Shown here in pieces: positions 1-8,041 of a stretch of 64,000 nucleotides of DNA (its first letter is position 1; every line of letters starts with the position of its first letter). Below the pieces are notes generated by a model. It ran no database searches. It saw only the letters and a list, made by a program, of their open reading frames with translations, and was not told the origin of the DNA. A program made the position numbers and the translations under genes. The DNA is from Pseudoglutamicibacter albus (lineage in GTDB: Bacteria; Actinomycetota; Actinomycetes; Actinomycetales; Micrococcaceae). The stretch spans positions 1,860,001-1,924,000 of the forward strand of contig NZ_JAVDXX010000001.1 in NCBI RefSeq assembly GCF_031458175.1, written 5' to 3'.

Positions 1-98
1 TGAGGATATTGCTCAGCGATACGAACCAGTTCATCAGCAGAAAGTTGCGGATCTTGCAAACGCGAACGCGCCTCGTCCATCTCCCCATCCTCGAACAC
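1..98 (-). CDS. Possible variant leucine-rich-repeat protein, N-terminus only (partial)
   Basis: The minus strand is open from a GTG at 98 (or an ATG at 80) to the window edge. It reads about 32 residues including MDEARSRLQDPQLSADELV and then IAEQYP. The 'DP..sa.eLv.IA..yP' pattern resembles the opening repeat of actinobacterial variant leucine-rich-repeat (LRV) proteins. A GAGGAG lies upstream of the GTG, 11 bases away. The gene is divergent from the 194-1075 gene. Only the first repeat is visible, so the family assignment is tentative. Confidence 0.45.
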   Translation of the reverse strand, partial: MFEDGEMDEARSRLQDPQLSADELVRIAEQYP

Positions 99-193
99 GA
101 CGTCAAAAACTCCTCAGCTGTGCTATTCACACAGCTAAAGAACAGTGCAAACATTGATTGTAGACTGTTTCGCCCCGCCCTGAGGAGAGCACT

Positions 194-1075
194 ATGAACA
201 GCCAGAACCCTCAACAGTCGGTGCCACCATCCTCCACCCCACCCTCTCGCGAGCAGAAACGCTCAGCCCGGGTGATAGCGATTGTGAGCGCCGTGGTCGC
301 TGTTCTCGTATTGATTGCGGGGATCATATGGATCGTGGTTCGCGGCGGATCCGACGACAACGCGAAACAGCCTTCACCTGAAAACCCAGCCGCCACAGCA
401 ACCACTGGCGCAGAAAATGGCGGGGCGGCTCCCTCGGATACTCAGGCCTCGGCTACGGACGCCACCTCAGAAGAACCCGGCGAGAACGGCACCGGCGACG
501 ACGGCGGCGACGGCGGCGACCTGGGCAGCAACGAGCCCGGCGGCGGCTCGGACAGGAAGCCAGACACGGGCGTGGACGTTCAGGCCGGGAAACTACCGAA
601 AGCTGGGGCACCCGCCCCACGCTCCGCTATCGAAGCGGAACGTACCCGTAAGGTACGCGGCAGCCTCGTTGCTTCGATCCAGGTACCGAGCGGCAACATC
701 GGATGCAACATCTATAAACCTGAATCAGACCAAGACCGCATGGGCAATCAGCTGATGTGCACCGTCGACTCCTGGAAAACCAACCCGCCTAAGAACTTCA
801 GCGAAGAAGCCCCGCACCATACCCCGGATGACGATGCGATGGTCGCGATCACCGAAGCCGACCGGAAACCGTTCTACGGAAGCGGCCGTGTAGAAGATAA
901 GTGCTACAAGAAAGACGTGTGCGAGAAAGGTTTCGAAGGCCAGGTACTCGAGTACGGGACCGCCGTGAAACATGGAGACTACGTATGCCAGTCCGAAAAG
1001 GCCGGCCTCACGTGCTGGAACACCAAGACCGGCCGCACAGTATTCATGAGTAAAGAAGACCTGCGAGTCTTCTAG
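194..1075 (+). CDS. Membrane-anchored DUF6636-like protein
   Basis: This is a 293-residue protein of unknown function. A short polar N-terminus is followed by one membrane segment (about residues 26-49). Residues 50-150 form a Gly/Asp/Glu/Ser/Pro-rich linker, consistent with a surface spacer. The C-terminal domain (about 155-293) has regularly spaced cysteines (around SGNIGCNIY, LMCTVDSW, DKCYKKDVC, YVCQSE, LTCWN) and ends in a 'G..C....GLTCWN.KTGR.VFMS' pattern typical of DUF6636-type extracytoplasmic domains. The start is supported by GAGGAG seven bases upstream. The last nine codons plus stop recur just downstream (see 1046-1109). Confidence 0.8.
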   Translation: MNSQNPQQSVPPSSTPPSREQKRSARVIAIVSAVVAVLVLIAGIIWIVVRGGSDDNAKQPSPENPAATATTGAENGGAAPSDTQASATDATSEEPGENGTGDDGGDGGDLGSNEPGGGSDRKPDTGVDVQAGKLPKAGAPAPRSAIEAERTRKVRGSLVASIQVPSGNIGCNIYKPESDQDRMGNQLMCTVDSWKTNPPKNFSEEAPHHTPDDDAMVAITEADRKPFYGSGRVEDKCYKKDVCEKGFEGQVLEYGTAVKHGDYVCQSEKAGLTCWNTKTGRTVFMSKEDLRVF

Positions 1076-1109
1076 ATTTATGAGCACAGAAGACCTCCGC
1101 GTTTTCTAA
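1046..1109 (+). repeat. Duplicated 3' end of the preceding gene
   Basis: Codons ATG-to-stop at 1046-1075 (MSKEDLRVF, TAG) are repeated at 1080-1109 as MSTEDLRVF, TAA, with a 34-bp period. Six of 30 bases differ. Four of these are silent third-base changes, one swaps TAG for TAA, and one changes Lys to Thr. The second copy is in another frame, so it is not a readthrough extension. It looks like a remnant of a tandem paralogue or an old duplication of the gene end. Confidence 0.85.
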
Positions 1110-1125
1110 CAACGAAGGTCTTCTG
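1087..1125 (+). terminator. Hairpin after the DUF6636-like gene
   Basis: The arm at 1087-1096 (CAGAAGACCT) pairs perfectly with 1116-1125 (AGGTCTTCTG) across a 19-base loop. The left arm lies inside the duplicated coding end. No strong T-run follows, so it may act as a weak terminator or as a 3'-end stabiliser. It also lies downstream of the convergent HTH gene. Confidence 0.5.
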
Positions 1126-1154
1126 CGCTAGCTAAGCCCAGCGGTCTAGCTTCG

Positions 1155-1190
1155 GGGCTCAGTTCTTAGCCGAGTCTCAGCGCTTAGTCG
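1155..1190 (-). repeat. Degenerate 18-bp repeat at the 3' end of the HTH gene
   Basis: On the minus strand 1190-1173 and 1172-1155 match at 13 of 18 positions (CGACTAAGCGCTGAG versus CGGCTAAGAACTGAG). Each contains an in-frame TAA. This is a weaker example of the gene-end repetition seen at other loci in the chromosomal part. Confidence 0.4.
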
Positions 1191-1420
1191 GCGAATTCGT
1201 CAGCGAGTTTATCCATCGCCGCGGCTTCACGGGTGTATTCGTACTGCCGCTGAATGTAGGACTCGAGCTCGTCGCGTTCGATGCGCCAAATGCCGCGGCC
1301 ACCAACCTTAATGGCTGGTAGAGCGCCTGTTCGCACCAGCGAGCGGGCCTGCTGCATGCTGACGTTCAACTCATCAGCTACGTCCTCTAGACGTAGGAAA
1401 CGAGGCTGTTTTTTCTCCAT
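1184..1420 (-). CDS. BldC/excisionase-like helix-turn-helix protein
   Basis: This 78-residue DNA-binding protein starts MEKKQPRFLRLEDVADEL. The pattern 'FLRLEDVADELNVS..QARSLVRTGALPAIKVGGRGIWRIERDELESYI' is the winged HTH of the BldC/AlpA-excisionase group (MerR superfamily), common in single copy in Micrococcales. An open frame extends 26 codons upstream, but GGGGGAG six bases before the ATG at 1420 marks that start. It is transcribed divergently from ald across a 358-bp gap, so it could regulate either side. Its targets are unknown. Confidence 0.8.
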   Translation of the reverse strand: MEKKQPRFLRLEDVADELNVSMQQARSLVRTGALPAIKVGGRGIWRIERDELESYIQRQYEYTREAAAMDKLADEFAD

Positions 1421-1620
1421 ACGGTTCTCCCCCAAACGGTTCTCCACAAGCTCACAACTATCCCCGATGGACAGGTCATCGAACAGATGTGGATGCACCC
1501 CACCAGGTCTTTCTTATGGAATTAGATACAGAATATCACCGCCAGGCGCCAGCAAGAAAGAGCTAACAGCATAAAAGAGAGGCAAAGCGGGCACACAGCC
1601 AGGCGCGGCGCTTCAAGGTG

Positions 1621-1664
1621 AATGTGACCGCCACATTAAGGCATGATGTGTGTGATAGGTCACA
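1621..1664 (+). promoter_or_regulatory. Two candidate palindromic operators upstream of ald
   Basis: AATGTG-ACCGC-CACATT (1621-1637) is a perfect inverted repeat. TGTGA-TAGG-TCACA (1651-1664) has CRP/GlxR-like half-sites but a 4-base instead of the usual 6-base spacer. Both lie 115-160 bases before the ald start. Binding proteins are not identifiable from sequence. Confidence 0.35.
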
Positions 1665-1698
1665 GCTTTACTACGGCCACTCCACGGACCACATTTCG

Positions 1699-1758
1699 AA
1701 CAGTCACGGTCTAAACAGGCACAGCCTAACCAGACACAACCCAAGCAGATACAACCCA
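1699..1758 (+). repeat. Four-unit 15-bp tandem repeat in the ald leader
   Basis: Four consecutive 15-bp units begin at 1699, 1714, 1729 and 1744, with rough consensus A-N-CAG-N-CACA-R-C-Y-Y-A. The array ends 20 bases before the ald start. Period and phase are exact and the units are imperfect copies. It could be a multi-site operator (Ald genes are often controlled by Lrp/AldR-type oligomers) or a neutral repeat. Confidence 0.7.
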
Positions 1759-1778
1759 ACTATGAGTACGGAGTCCAC

Positions 1779-2891
1779 ATGCGCATCGGTGTCCCCACTG
1801 AAGTCCTCAACAACGAGTCCCGCGTAGCGATCACTCCTGCCGGGGTATCCGAACTCGCGGCTCAAGGCCACGAGGTCCTGGTCCAGTCCGGCGCTGGCAT
1901 CAACGCAGGCCATAGCGATGACGACTATGCGGCCGTGGGCGCCACAATCGTTGACGGCGCCACCCCAGCGTGGGACGCCGAACTCATCCTCAAGGTCAAA
2001 GAGCCACAAGCGAACGAATACGACCTGCTGCGCAAAGACCAGATCCTCTTCACATATCTGCACCTTGCCGCATCGCGCGCCTGCACCGAAGCCCTACTCG
2101 AAGCCGGAACCACCGCGATCGCATACGAAACCGTGACCCAAGGCCGCACGTTGCCGTTGCTGTCGCCGATGTCGGAAGTTGCGGGGCGCCTCTCCGCGCA
2201 GATCGGTGCGACGCTGCTGCAGCAGCCAGCCGGCGGATCCGGAATCCTGATGGGCGGCGTGCCCGGAACCCGGCCCGCGAAGGTCGTGGTGATCGGCGCC
2301 GGCAACGCGGGCGAACAAGCAGCGCGCACCGCGCAAGGCATGGGTGCCGAGGTCACGATCGTGGACATTTCAGCCTCGAGGCTGCACGACATCGACAACC
2401 TCGCGCGCGGCCACATCAAAACGATGGCCTCAACCAAGCTCGCGATCGCTGAGCTTGTGAAGGACGCCGACCTCGTGATCGGTTCCGTGCTCATTCCGGG
2501 TGCGGCGGCCCCTAAACTCGTGACGCTCGACATGGTCGCGACGATGCGGCCCGGTTCGGTGCTTGTGGACATCGCGATCGACCAAGGCGGCTGCTTCGAA
2601 GGTTCCAAGCCAACCACCCACGACAACCCGACCTACCGCGTCCACGACGCCCTCTACTACTGCGTGACCAACATGCCGGGCGCCGTCCCGCAAACCTCAA
2701 CCGCCGCGCTGACCAACGCGACGTTGCCGTACGTTCTGAAGCTCGCGAACAACGGATGGCGCGAGGCACTGGCAGCAGATGAAGGCTTCACTTCCGGCCT
2801 CAACACGCACGACGGGAAGGTCACCAACCGCGGTGTCGCTGAGGCACACGGAATGGACTTTGTTGCACCCGCCGATGTGCTTGCTAGCTAA
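1779..2891 (+). CDS. ald: Alanine dehydrogenase
   Basis: This 370-residue NAD-dependent enzyme interconverts L-alanine and pyruvate plus ammonia in the cytoplasm. The length and N-terminus (MRIGVPTEVLNNESRVAITP, with the substrate-binding Arg at 15) match the family. KVKEP near residue 74 and YLHLA near 96 supply the catalytic Lys and His. VVVIGAGNAG (about 168-177) is the NAD-binding Rossmann loop, and DIAIDQGG carries the conserved Asp near 270. GGAG lies five bases before the ATG. The last codons and stop are duplicated immediately downstream (2874-2917). Confidence 0.95.
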   Translation: MRIGVPTEVLNNESRVAITPAGVSELAAQGHEVLVQSGAGINAGHSDDDYAAVGATIVDGATPAWDAELILKVKEPQANEYDLLRKDQILFTYLHLAASRACTEALLEAGTTAIAYETVTQGRTLPLLSPMSEVAGRLSAQIGATLLQQPAGGSGILMGGVPGTRPAKVVVIGAGNAGEQAARTAQGMGAEVTIVDISASRLHDIDNLARGHIKTMASTKLAIAELVKDADLVIGSVLIPGAAAPKLVTLDMVATMRPGSVLVDIAIDQGGCFEGSKPTTHDNPTYRVHDALYYCVTNMPGAVPQTSTAALTNATLPYVLKLANNGWREALAADEGFTSGLNTHDGKVTNRGVAEAHGMDFVAPADVLAS

Positions 2892-2917
2892 CGCTGATGT
2901 GCTTGCTGGCTAAAGCT
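2874..2917 (+). repeat. Duplicated 3' end of ald with its stop codon
   Basis: The 22-bp unit 2874-2895 (codons for Asp-Val-Leu-Ala-Ser, TAA, then CGCT) is repeated at 2896-2917 with 20 of 22 bases identical and a second TAA. The repeat is tandem with no gap. The second copy is frame-shifted relative to the first. Confidence 0.85.
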
Positions 2918-2933
2918 GGGGTGCCGCGCCGGG

Positions 2934-3986
2934 TTATTTGAGCGCCGGTGCCGCGCCGAGCGCGATGCACACGATCACCACGAGGACGATCACCACAGTC
3001 GAAGCCGCACCGAGCACGAGCGGGCGGCCGCCGAGCTTGATGAGCGACTTCACGTGCACGCCGAGACCGAGCGCGAACATCGCCGAAGCCAACAGGAGGG
3101 TTTGCGCGATCTTCGCGACATCCAGCACCGGCTGCGGAACGATGTGTAGCGAAGCGATCAGGACCATCACGATAAAGCCGAGAACAAACAGCGGCATGAT
3201 CGGAGGGAGCTTCGTGTCCGCGCCCGCGCCACCGTCTGAGCCGTTCCCTGCGGCACGGCGAGCGCCAAGCGACACGGTCGCGATCATCGGCGCCAGCATC
3301 AGGACCCTCGCCAGCTTGACCGTCACGGCCGTCGACAAGATGACCCCGCCGCGCGCGATACCGCCGGCCGCAACCACCTGAGCGACCTCGTGAACCGTAC
3401 CGCCGATGAACATGCCGGCCGCACCGTCGTCATATCCCAGCAACCGAACCAGCAGCGGAGCAAGCGGAATCATGAGCGTTCCGCACACCACCACCATCGC
3501 GACCGCAGCCGCAACCAGCTCCTGCTTAGCGCGAGTCACACCCTGCATCCCGGCGACGGCCGCGGCGCCACAAATCGAGAAACCGGCGGCCATCAGCATC
3601 CGCAGATCCTTCTCTATGCCGAGCGCTTTGCCGAGCCACAGCGTCGCAACAAAGGTGATCGCGACCGCCGCGACAGCGACCACAACCACGCCCCAGCCCA
3701 AGCCGATGACCTGCGTGAGGGACAGCTGCAAGCCAAGGAGCACAACGCCGAGCCGCAAAACCCTCTTGGCGGCAACAGCGATGCCGGGGTCGAAGATAGC
3801 GGGCACTGGCGCAACATTACGCCACACCGCACCCAGCAGAATCGCGACGAGCATGACCGGGATCGAAGCATTCAACGCACCCAATCCGATACACACAGCC
3901 CCCACCGCGAACGCGAGCCCAAGCCCCCACCACACCGATGGTTTCGCGGCTGCATTGCCGTTTTGTTGGGCTTGGATCTGGGCCAC
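2934..3986 (-). CDS. YeiH-type putative sulfate exporter (UPF0324)
   Basis: This 350-residue integral membrane protein has about ten hydrophobic segments. The sequence (e.g. GLGALNASIPVMLVAILLG, FSICGAAAVAGM, GGTVHEVAQVVAAGG) matches the YeiH/UPF0324 family, described as putative sulfate exporters. The substrate is not proven for the family as a whole. The start is a GTG at 3986 preceded by AAGGAG at seven bases. It is convergent with ald and divergent from the NUDIX gene. Confidence 0.85.
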   Translation of the reverse strand: MAQIQAQQNGNAAAKPSVWWGLGLAFAVGAVCIGLGALNASIPVMLVAILLGAVWRNVAPVPAIFDPGIAVAAKRVLRLGVVLLGLQLSLTQVIGLGWGVVVVAVAAVAITFVATLWLGKALGIEKDLRMLMAAGFSICGAAAVAGMQGVTRAKQELVAAAVAMVVVCGTLMIPLAPLLVRLLGYDDGAAGMFIGGTVHEVAQVVAAGGIARGGVILSTAVTVKLARVLMLAPMIATVSLGARRAAGNGSDGGAGADTKLPPIMPLFVLGFIVMVLIASLHIVPQPVLDVAKIAQTLLLASAMFALGLGVHVKSLIKLGGRPLVLGAASTVVIVLVVIVCIALGAAPALK

Positions 3987-4143
3987 GTGGCGCTCCTTCG
4001 AAGGTGGCGGGCTGGAAGTGTCGCGATCTTCAGGCTAGACCTTGCCTTGTTCTTTCTCCACAGGCATGGTTCATGATTCTGCAAAAGAACTAGACTCAAG
4101 CCCATACCTGGCCGAACGGCGGCGACAAGAGAAAGGTTCCGGT

Positions 4144-5004
4144 GTGACAGGTTCGACTTCCGTGCGAGCTAAGAACTCGGCTTCTGTATTGCTGGTCCGC
4201 CCGGCCGCCAAGTCCAATAGCGGCGTTGGGGCCGGTAGCGGCGTTGAGGTTTTCGTTCACGTCCGCGCGAACAGCATGGAGTTCGCGCCGGGCGCGGTGG
4301 TGTTCCCCGGCGGAGGCGTTGATCCGAGCGATGCGGAAGGAACCGCCTCGTGGAGCTTGCCTGATGCCCTTGCTGCGTCCCTAACCGACGACGCCGCGGA
4401 AGCTTCCGGTGTCACCGCGGCTGATCGTGGTGAACCGGTCACGCCGCAAACCCTCGTGGCTGCCGCAGTGCGGGAAACCTTCGAAGAATGCGGTGTTTTG
4501 CTCGCCGAGCCAGCGAACCCAGCCACCGGCACTGAGCTGCATCCCGACAGGGAAGCCCGGCGTCGCGAGCTAGAAGAACACCGCATCGGAATCAACCAGG
4601 CCATGACCGCGCTCGATGCGGCCCCCTACCTTGAGAACATCGTGTGCGTTGACCGCTGGATCACCCCAACGGGGCTACCTAAACGCTATGACACCCGGTT
4701 TTTCGCGGCAGTTCTGCCGGAAGGGCAGATCGCGGACGGCCACACGAGCGAATCGGTCGATAGTTTCTGGATCCGCCCCGAAGAAGCGTTGCGCCGCTAT
4801 AAGGAAGGCACGCTGATGGTCATGGCCCCCACATGGGCACAGTTAGAGCGGCTAGCGCGAGCAGAAACCGTTGAGGACGCCCTCAAACCAGCCACCACCG
4901 GCGTGACGATGCCAAGCATCACGCGCCAACCCGGTGCTAAACCTCGCATCGAATTCTGGGGCGAAGACGCCTACCGGGACGCCGGAAAACCGATCTACAG
5001 CTAA
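4144..5004 (+). CDS. NUDIX hydrolase (NUDT19/CoA-pyrophosphatase-like)
   Basis: This is a cytoplasmic pyrophosphohydrolase of 286 residues. The Nudix helix reads [19 protein letters not shown], with the REx2EE core intact. The Glu seven residues before it is replaced by Gln in the alignment I can make. [10 protein letters not shown] precedes it, and the insertion between FPGG and the Nudix helix is typical of NUDT19-like enzymes. I chose the GTG at 4144 because GAGAAAGG lies just upstream. An in-frame ATG at 4042 would add a non-conserved 34-residue tail. The substrate is uncertain. Confidence 0.8.
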   Translation: MTGSTSVRAKNSASVLLVRPAAKSNSGVGAGSGVEVFVHVRANSMEFAPGAVVFPGGGVDPSDAEGTASWSLPDALAASLTDDAAEASGVTAADRGEPVTPQTLVAAAVRETFEECGVLLAEPANPATGTELHPDREARRRELEEHRIGINQAMTALDAAPYLENIVCVDRWITPTGLPKRYDTRFFAAVLPEGQIADGHTSESVDSFWIRPEEALRRYKEGTLMVMAPTWAQLERLARAETVEDALKPATTGVTMPSITRQPGAKPRIEFWGEDAYRDAGKPIYS

Positions 5005-5071
5005 CCTGCCCTGCATCTATCCCAACCAATCCGACCTCCACCCGAACGAACAGCACAAAGCGAGCGAAACC

Positions 5072-5527
5072 TTGAGCACCGAAGCACCACGTACCGTCTA
5101 CGTTTTCAACGGCCCCAACCTCAACCTTCTAGGTACCCGCGACCCGGAAACATACGGGACCACGACCCTCAGCGACGTCAAGGATCTGTGCGAGGCCGCT
5201 GCCACCGAGCACGGGCTGACTCTGGATTTCCGGCAAAGCAACCACGAGGGCGAGCTCATCGACTGGATCCACGAAGCCGGCGCCGCCGTCATGGACGGAA
5301 ACGCGGTGGGCGTTGTGTTCAACGCCGGGGCATACACGCACACGTCACTCGCGCTCGCGGACGCGATCTCGGGCTCCTTCTGCCCCACGATCGAGGTGCA
5401 CATCTCCAACGTTCACGCGCGTGAAGAGTTCCGCCACCACTCCTACCTTTCTCCTGTAGCAAAGGGGATCATCGTGGGACTCGGGGTTGCTGGCTACGAG
5501 CTCGGGATCCGCGCACTCGCACAGTAA
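5072..5527 (+). CDS. aroQ: Type II 3-dehydroquinate dehydratase
   Basis: This enzyme dehydrates 3-dehydroquinate in the shikimate pathway. It has 151 residues from a TTG at 5072, matching the 145-150 of the family; the frame is open further upstream but those residues are not conserved. Signatures in order are [18 protein letters not shown] (catalytic Tyr), [31 protein letters not shown] and [17 protein letters not shown] (catalytic His). It follows the NUDIX gene by 67 bases. Just after the stop, the bases CAGTAA/CAGTAG/CAGTAA recur within a GC-rich stretch that could also form a weak hairpin. Confidence 0.93.
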   Translation: MSTEAPRTVYVFNGPNLNLLGTRDPETYGTTTLSDVKDLCEAAATEHGLTLDFRQSNHEGELIDWIHEAGAAVMDGNAVGVVFNAGAYTHTSLALADAISGSFCPTIEVHISNVHAREEFRHHSYLSPVAKGIIVGLGVAGYELGIRALAQ

Positions 5528-5598
5528 GGGCCGGCTCACACAGTAGAACCCGGCCGGCGGGCGCAGTAAGGCCTCAGAAAACCTCCCCCTCCTAGAGA

Positions 5599-5648
5599 TA
5601 GTTGACAATATGCAACTACCTTGGGTTATTGTTGACTTTCGTCAACAA
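5599..5648 (+). promoter_or_regulatory. Promoter with paired MarR-type operators
   Basis: TAGTTG-N8-CAACTA (5599-5618) and the perfect inverted repeat TTGTTGAC-TTTC-GTCAACAA (5629-5648) lie upstream of the exporter-marR operon. A consensus -35 TTGACA (5603-5608) sits in the first palindrome, and a weak -10 (about 5625-5630) abuts the second. Binding by the downstream MarR protein would block transcription, which fits autoregulation relieved by a drug ligand. Confidence 0.75.
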
Positions 5649-5686
5649 CATACGTCATGGGCTCCGTGACCCTTCCAGGAGGTTGA

Positions 5687-7411
5687 GTGGCCAAAAACCC
5701 AGCGCCGGAATCAAAATCTGCAGCTACCGATAGTTCTGCGCCTGCAACTGAGACAACGCCGATGTCTCACAGCGCCAAAATCCAGTCCCTGACTGCGCTG
5801 ATCATCGCGATGTTCGTGGGCATGATCGCCAACACGGTCGTCTCAACCTCGATGCCGCGCATCGTTCACGACCTCGGCGGTACACAGGCACAGTATTCGT
5901 GGGTCATCGCCGCTTCAATGCTCGCGATGACGGTCACCGTCCCCATCTGGGGCAAGCTATCTGACCTGCTGGACCGCAAAATGTTGATGCAGGTTTCGCT
6001 CGCGATCTTCGTCTCAGCAACAGCGTTCGCCGGCTTTTCACAATCCATCGACATGCTCATCGGTGCCCGCGTATTCCAGGGCATCGGCATCGGCGGAACC
6101 ATGACGTTGTCGCAGATCGTGATGGCGGACGTCATCTCGCCACGCGAACGCGGCAAGTACATGGGTGTTTTCGGCGCCGTCATGGCGTTCGCTACCGTTG
6201 GCGGCCCACTGCTGGGCGGGTGGATCACCGACACGTTCACGTGGCGTTACAACTTCTACATCGCGCTCCCGGTTGCGATCGTCGCGTTCGTCATGCTCCA
6301 GACGCGCCTGCACCTTCCGGAGCAAGAACGTCGCCGTTTCCGCCTCGATGTGTGGGGCCTGGTTCTGCTCTCTGGCGGCATCTCCTTGTTCCTCATCTGG
6401 GTCACGATGGGCGGCAGCGGCCCCAGCGCGATGTTCCCTTGGAAGTCCGTTGAAACGCTGTGGATGACCAGCGCATCGGCTATCTTGCTGATCGCATTCG
6501 TGTTCGTTGAGCTGCGCACCGATGAGCCGCTTTTGGACCTGCGACTGTTCAAGAACCGTACGTTCACGCTTTCAGTGGTCGGTTCGATCGCTGTTGGGCT
6601 CGCGATGTTCGGTTCGACCGTGTACTTGTCTCAGTTCATGATCATGGCGCGCGGCGCAAGCCCAACCATGGCGGGTGTCATGACCATCCCGATCATGGCG
6701 GGAAGCATGATCTCCGGCAACGTCGTCGGTTTGATCATCACCCGCACGGGCGCGTGGAAACCGTATGTGATCGCGTGCTCGGTCATGTTGGTGGCGGGTC
6801 TCGGGTTGATGTCTGTGGTTCGCGCGGACACGAATTACTGGTTCATGGCGGCGCTCATGTTCCTCATGGGCGCGGGCATGGGCGGCACGATGCAGAACTT
6901 TGTACTCTTGACCCAGAACGCTGTGCATCCGCGGGTCATGGGGGTCGCGTCGTCGGCTGTGGCTTTCTTCCGTTCGATGGGCGGAACCGTTGGTATCGCG
7001 TGGCTCGGCGGTGTGCTCGCTAACCTTGCGCCGTCGTTGATCGCTGATCGTCAGCAGGATCTGATGGGCGCTATCGCTAAGCTTCCTGCCGGTGAGCGGG
7101 CCTCGATTATGGAGATGCAAAGATCGGGCGAGCTTCCGGCGCCAAGCATGTTGCCTGATTCGGTTGCGACCATCATCGAGCACGCCTACGGCGAAGCGAT
7201 TGCGCATCTGTTCCTGTATGCGGCCCCGATTGCCGCACTTGGCTTGCTGGCGGCGATCTTTATTCCGAACCTGAGCTTGTCGACGCACACCCGTCATGAA
7301 GAGCTAGCTCGCGCGGCTGGAGAATCCGCCGATAAAGTTACGGATCATAGCGGCAAAGCTGAAGAGCTTGACGGCCGAGTAGCACGGCAGGAGGTGCGCG
7401 GCGATGTCTGA
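5687..7411 (+). CDS. DHA2-family MFS multidrug exporter
   Basis: This proton-coupled drug exporter of 574 residues is predicted to have 14 membrane segments. Motif A-like GKLSDLLDRKM, then GARVFQGIGIGGTMTL and SPRERGKYMG, place it in the DHA2 (EmrB/QacA-like) group. The hydrophilic N-terminus (about 28 residues) and C-terminal tail are probably cytoplasmic. The GTG start follows AGGAGG at four bases. It is co-transcribed with marR, whose start overlaps its end by 8 bases. Confidence 0.9.
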   Translation: MAKNPAPESKSAATDSSAPATETTPMSHSAKIQSLTALIIAMFVGMIANTVVSTSMPRIVHDLGGTQAQYSWVIAASMLAMTVTVPIWGKLSDLLDRKMLMQVSLAIFVSATAFAGFSQSIDMLIGARVFQGIGIGGTMTLSQIVMADVISPRERGKYMGVFGAVMAFATVGGPLLGGWITDTFTWRYNFYIALPVAIVAFVMLQTRLHLPEQERRRFRLDVWGLVLLSGGISLFLIWVTMGGSGPSAMFPWKSVETLWMTSASAILLIAFVFVELRTDEPLLDLRLFKNRTFTLSVVGSIAVGLAMFGSTVYLSQFMIMARGASPTMAGVMTIPIMAGSMISGNVVGLIITRTGAWKPYVIACSVMLVAGLGLMSVVRADTNYWFMAALMFLMGAGMGGTMQNFVLLTQNAVHPRVMGVASSAVAFFRSMGGTVGIAWLGGVLANLAPSLIADRQQDLMGAIAKLPAGERASIMEMQRSGELPAPSMLPDSVATIIEHAYGEAIAHLFLYAAPIAALGLLAAIFIPNLSLSTHTRHEELARAAGESADKVTDHSGKAEELDGRVARQEVRGDV

Positions 7412-7910
7412 TGTGCATAGCGATGAGTTCGCAGAGCAGCTGCGTTCACTGACCCGCGAGTATCGGATTTTGTTGGCTGCGGCTCGCCGGAGTTTCCGCG
7501 AGCAGGCGGCGGCTTTGGATGCGTCACTTCAACCGTTCGATGGGGCTGTTGCCTCGGCGCTGTACCGCCAGTGCATGGAGACCGATAGTGAGACCCCTGA
7601 TACCGGGATGACGGTCACTGAGATTTCCGAGGTTGTTGACGCGGATAAGTCGATGGTTTCGCGTGCGATCAAGCGGCTGGAATCGGCGGACCTGTTGGTT
7701 CGGACCACGGATCCGAAGGATGCCCGAAGCTTCCTGTTGTCCCTCAGCGATGTAGCCCGGGAGCGGCTCCAGGAATATGCTCTGAAGCGGCAAAAAGAGT
7801 CGGCGGCCATGTTTGAAGAGTGGACTCTTGAAGAAGTTTCGACGTTCGCAGCGCTCATGAAGAAACTCAACGACAGCCGCGTCCGTCCCTTGGGCAAAGA
7901 GCCTCAGTAA
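7404..7910 (+). CDS. MarR-family repressor
   Basis: A 168-residue winged-helix regulator. MTVTEISEVVDADKSMVSRAIKRLESADLLVRTTDPKDARS is the DNA-binding helix and wing of the MarR family. Its ATG lies 8 bases inside the exporter gene, implying translational coupling. The two inverted repeats at 5599-5648 are its likely operators, so it probably represses its own operon until an inducer binds. Confidence 0.9.
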   Translation: MSDVHSDEFAEQLRSLTREYRILLAAARRSFREQAAALDASLQPFDGAVASALYRQCMETDSETPDTGMTVTEISEVVDADKSMVSRAIKRLESADLLVRTTDPKDARSFLLSLSDVARERLQEYALKRQKESAAMFEEWTLEEVSTFAALMKKLNDSRVRPLGKEPQ

Positions 7911-8041
7911 ACGGGCTTCGGTGTTCCACACTGGTCTTTCACGAGAGCTTTATCCACATTATGAGGCCAGCCTATTCCGGCCCCTCACCGTACTGAGAAG
8001 CTGGAAGTCCAACGCATAACTTAGACCTCCAGGAGACCACT

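Larger units (their letters stand above)
1421..1778. other. Divergent intergenic region between the HTH gene and ald
   Basis: No coding potential is convincing here. It holds two small palindromes (1621-1664) and a 15-bp tandem repeat (1699-1758), both placed to influence ald transcription. An A/T-rich patch at 1518-1535 is the likeliest promoter position for the HTH gene. Confidence 0.6.

Noticed and set aside
5528-5555. Terminator hairpin after aroQ
   Set aside because: Only a six-base GGCCGG/CCGGCC stem with a 15-base loop and no T-run; too weak to list as a feature.
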